The notes beneath the pieces are model-generated. The model saw nothing but the letters and a program-made list of their open reading frames with translations, had not been told where the DNA came from and did no database searches. The position numbers were made by a program, and so were the translations under genes. Below, in pieces: positions 63,790 through 64,000 of a DNA stretch of 64,000 bases. Source of the stretch: an uncultured Cellvibrionales bacterium (GTDB lineage: Bacteria; Pseudomonadota; Gammaproteobacteria; Pseudomonadales; Porticoccaceae); the NCBI GenBank assembly GCA_913031145.1, contig CAJWCO010000003.1, positions 38,644-102,643 of the forward strand. The letters run 5' to 3'. Numbering within the stretch: the first letter of the stretch is position 1; each line of letters opens with the position of its first letter.

Positions 63790-64000
63790 TCTCCAATGAT
63801 GACAGTCATCCAGTAACCCTCAGTGAGGTTTGGTGTTATTTAAAACGATGTTGGCCATTTTATAGACCCCAAATTAAGCATTTACTAGCCTTTATTTCAC
63901 TGACTATTTTCTCCGGAGTTCTTGTCCTTGGGTCAATGATCCTTTTGGAGGATTTAGTCTACAACAAACTGCTTCAAGGAGAAAAACTACAATCTTTACA
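63786..64000 (+). CDS. N-terminus of a putative ABC exporter, cut by the window edge
   Basis: Open frame from TTG 63786 to the last base, 71 codons. GGAGG (63774-63778) lies 7 nt upstream, inside the end of the peptide gene, and the TTGA overlap implies coupled translation. The product has a short soluble start, 'YLKRCWPFYRPQIKHLL', then a long hydrophobic helix ('AFISLTIFSGVLVLGSMILL'), as in the first transmembrane segment of type I ABC exporters. The ATPase part is outside the window, so the family call is provisional. Confidence 0.5.
   Translation, partial: MISNDDSHPVTLSEVWCYLKRCWPFYRPQIKHLLAFISLTIFSGVLVLGSMILLEDLVYNKLLQGEKLQSL

Noticed and set aside
1..64000. CRISPR arrays, insertion sequences, prophage genes
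   Set aside because: No regularly spaced repeats, transposase or phage structural genes were found on reading through.

Overview
The window looks like a conserved chromosomal stretch of a gammaproteobacterium, most likely near Pseudomonadales/Cellvibrionales. The evidence is gene order and protein similarity judged by eye. Gene neighbourhoods shared with Pseudomonas-type genomes are dcd-mrp-metG-rnf, rplM-rpsI-petA-petBC-sspA-sspB, dksA-gluQ-(cbrA-like)-pcnB-folK-panB, and prmC-prfA-hemA facing lolB-ispE-tRNA-Gln-prs-rplY-pth-ychF-tRNA-Met. The species cannot be named from this sequence. Most of the window is dense housekeeping DNA with many 1-4 nt start/stop overlaps, and base composition looks near balanced until about position 63,400.

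Layout. 1-8.4 kb: sppA (cut by the left edge), hda, a DUF2066 protein, purM-purN, two envelope proteins (DUF3108, DUF3014), dcd, mrp. 8.5-16.4 kb: metG, an unusual rnf operon, pyrC, rnt. 16.6-20.9 kb: rsmI, lpoA, yraN, diaA, dolP. 20.9-28.2 kb, mostly minus strand: thiolase, sspB, sspA, a fused cytochrome b/c1 gene, Rieske protein, S9, L13, zapE. 28.4-37.3 kb: zapG, comF-like, two separate serine acetyltransferases, efp-epmA, serB, a membrane protein with a cyclase-like domain, an M15 peptidase, sfsA. 37.5-47.1 kb: dksA, gluQ, a CbrA-like sensor with a short response regulator, a candidate small RNA, pcnB, folK, deoxynucleoside kinase, panB, glutathione peroxidase. 47.2-56.3 kb: fur, bamE, ratA, an NSS transporter, smpB, rhlB, prmC, prfA, hemA. 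56.4-63.4 kb: TPR lipoprotein, lolB, ispE, tRNA-Gln, prs, rplY, pth, ychF, tRNA-Met. 63.4-64 kb: a different-looking, more AT-rich tail with a 38-codon peptide gene coupled to the start of what looks like an ABC exporter.

Points of most interest. (1) The rnf operon keeps the membrane and flavin subunits (A, D, G, E). It has no RnfB, only a short RnfC-like remnant, and Ser in place of the first iron-sulfur Cys in both RnfA and RnfE. The replacement frames still overlap by ATGA, so the operon looks remodelled rather than simply decayed. (2) Between the response regulator and pcnB, where Pseudomonas carries the sRNA CrcZ, there is a strong promoter, an A-rich Hfq-type stretch and a terminator, giving a candidate RNA of about 120 nt. 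(3) Just past tRNA-Met, a possible integration site, a 38-aa peptide gene overlaps the start of a transporter gene. This looks like a peptide-export locus that runs off the window. (4) Cytochrome b and c1 are encoded as one polyprotein.
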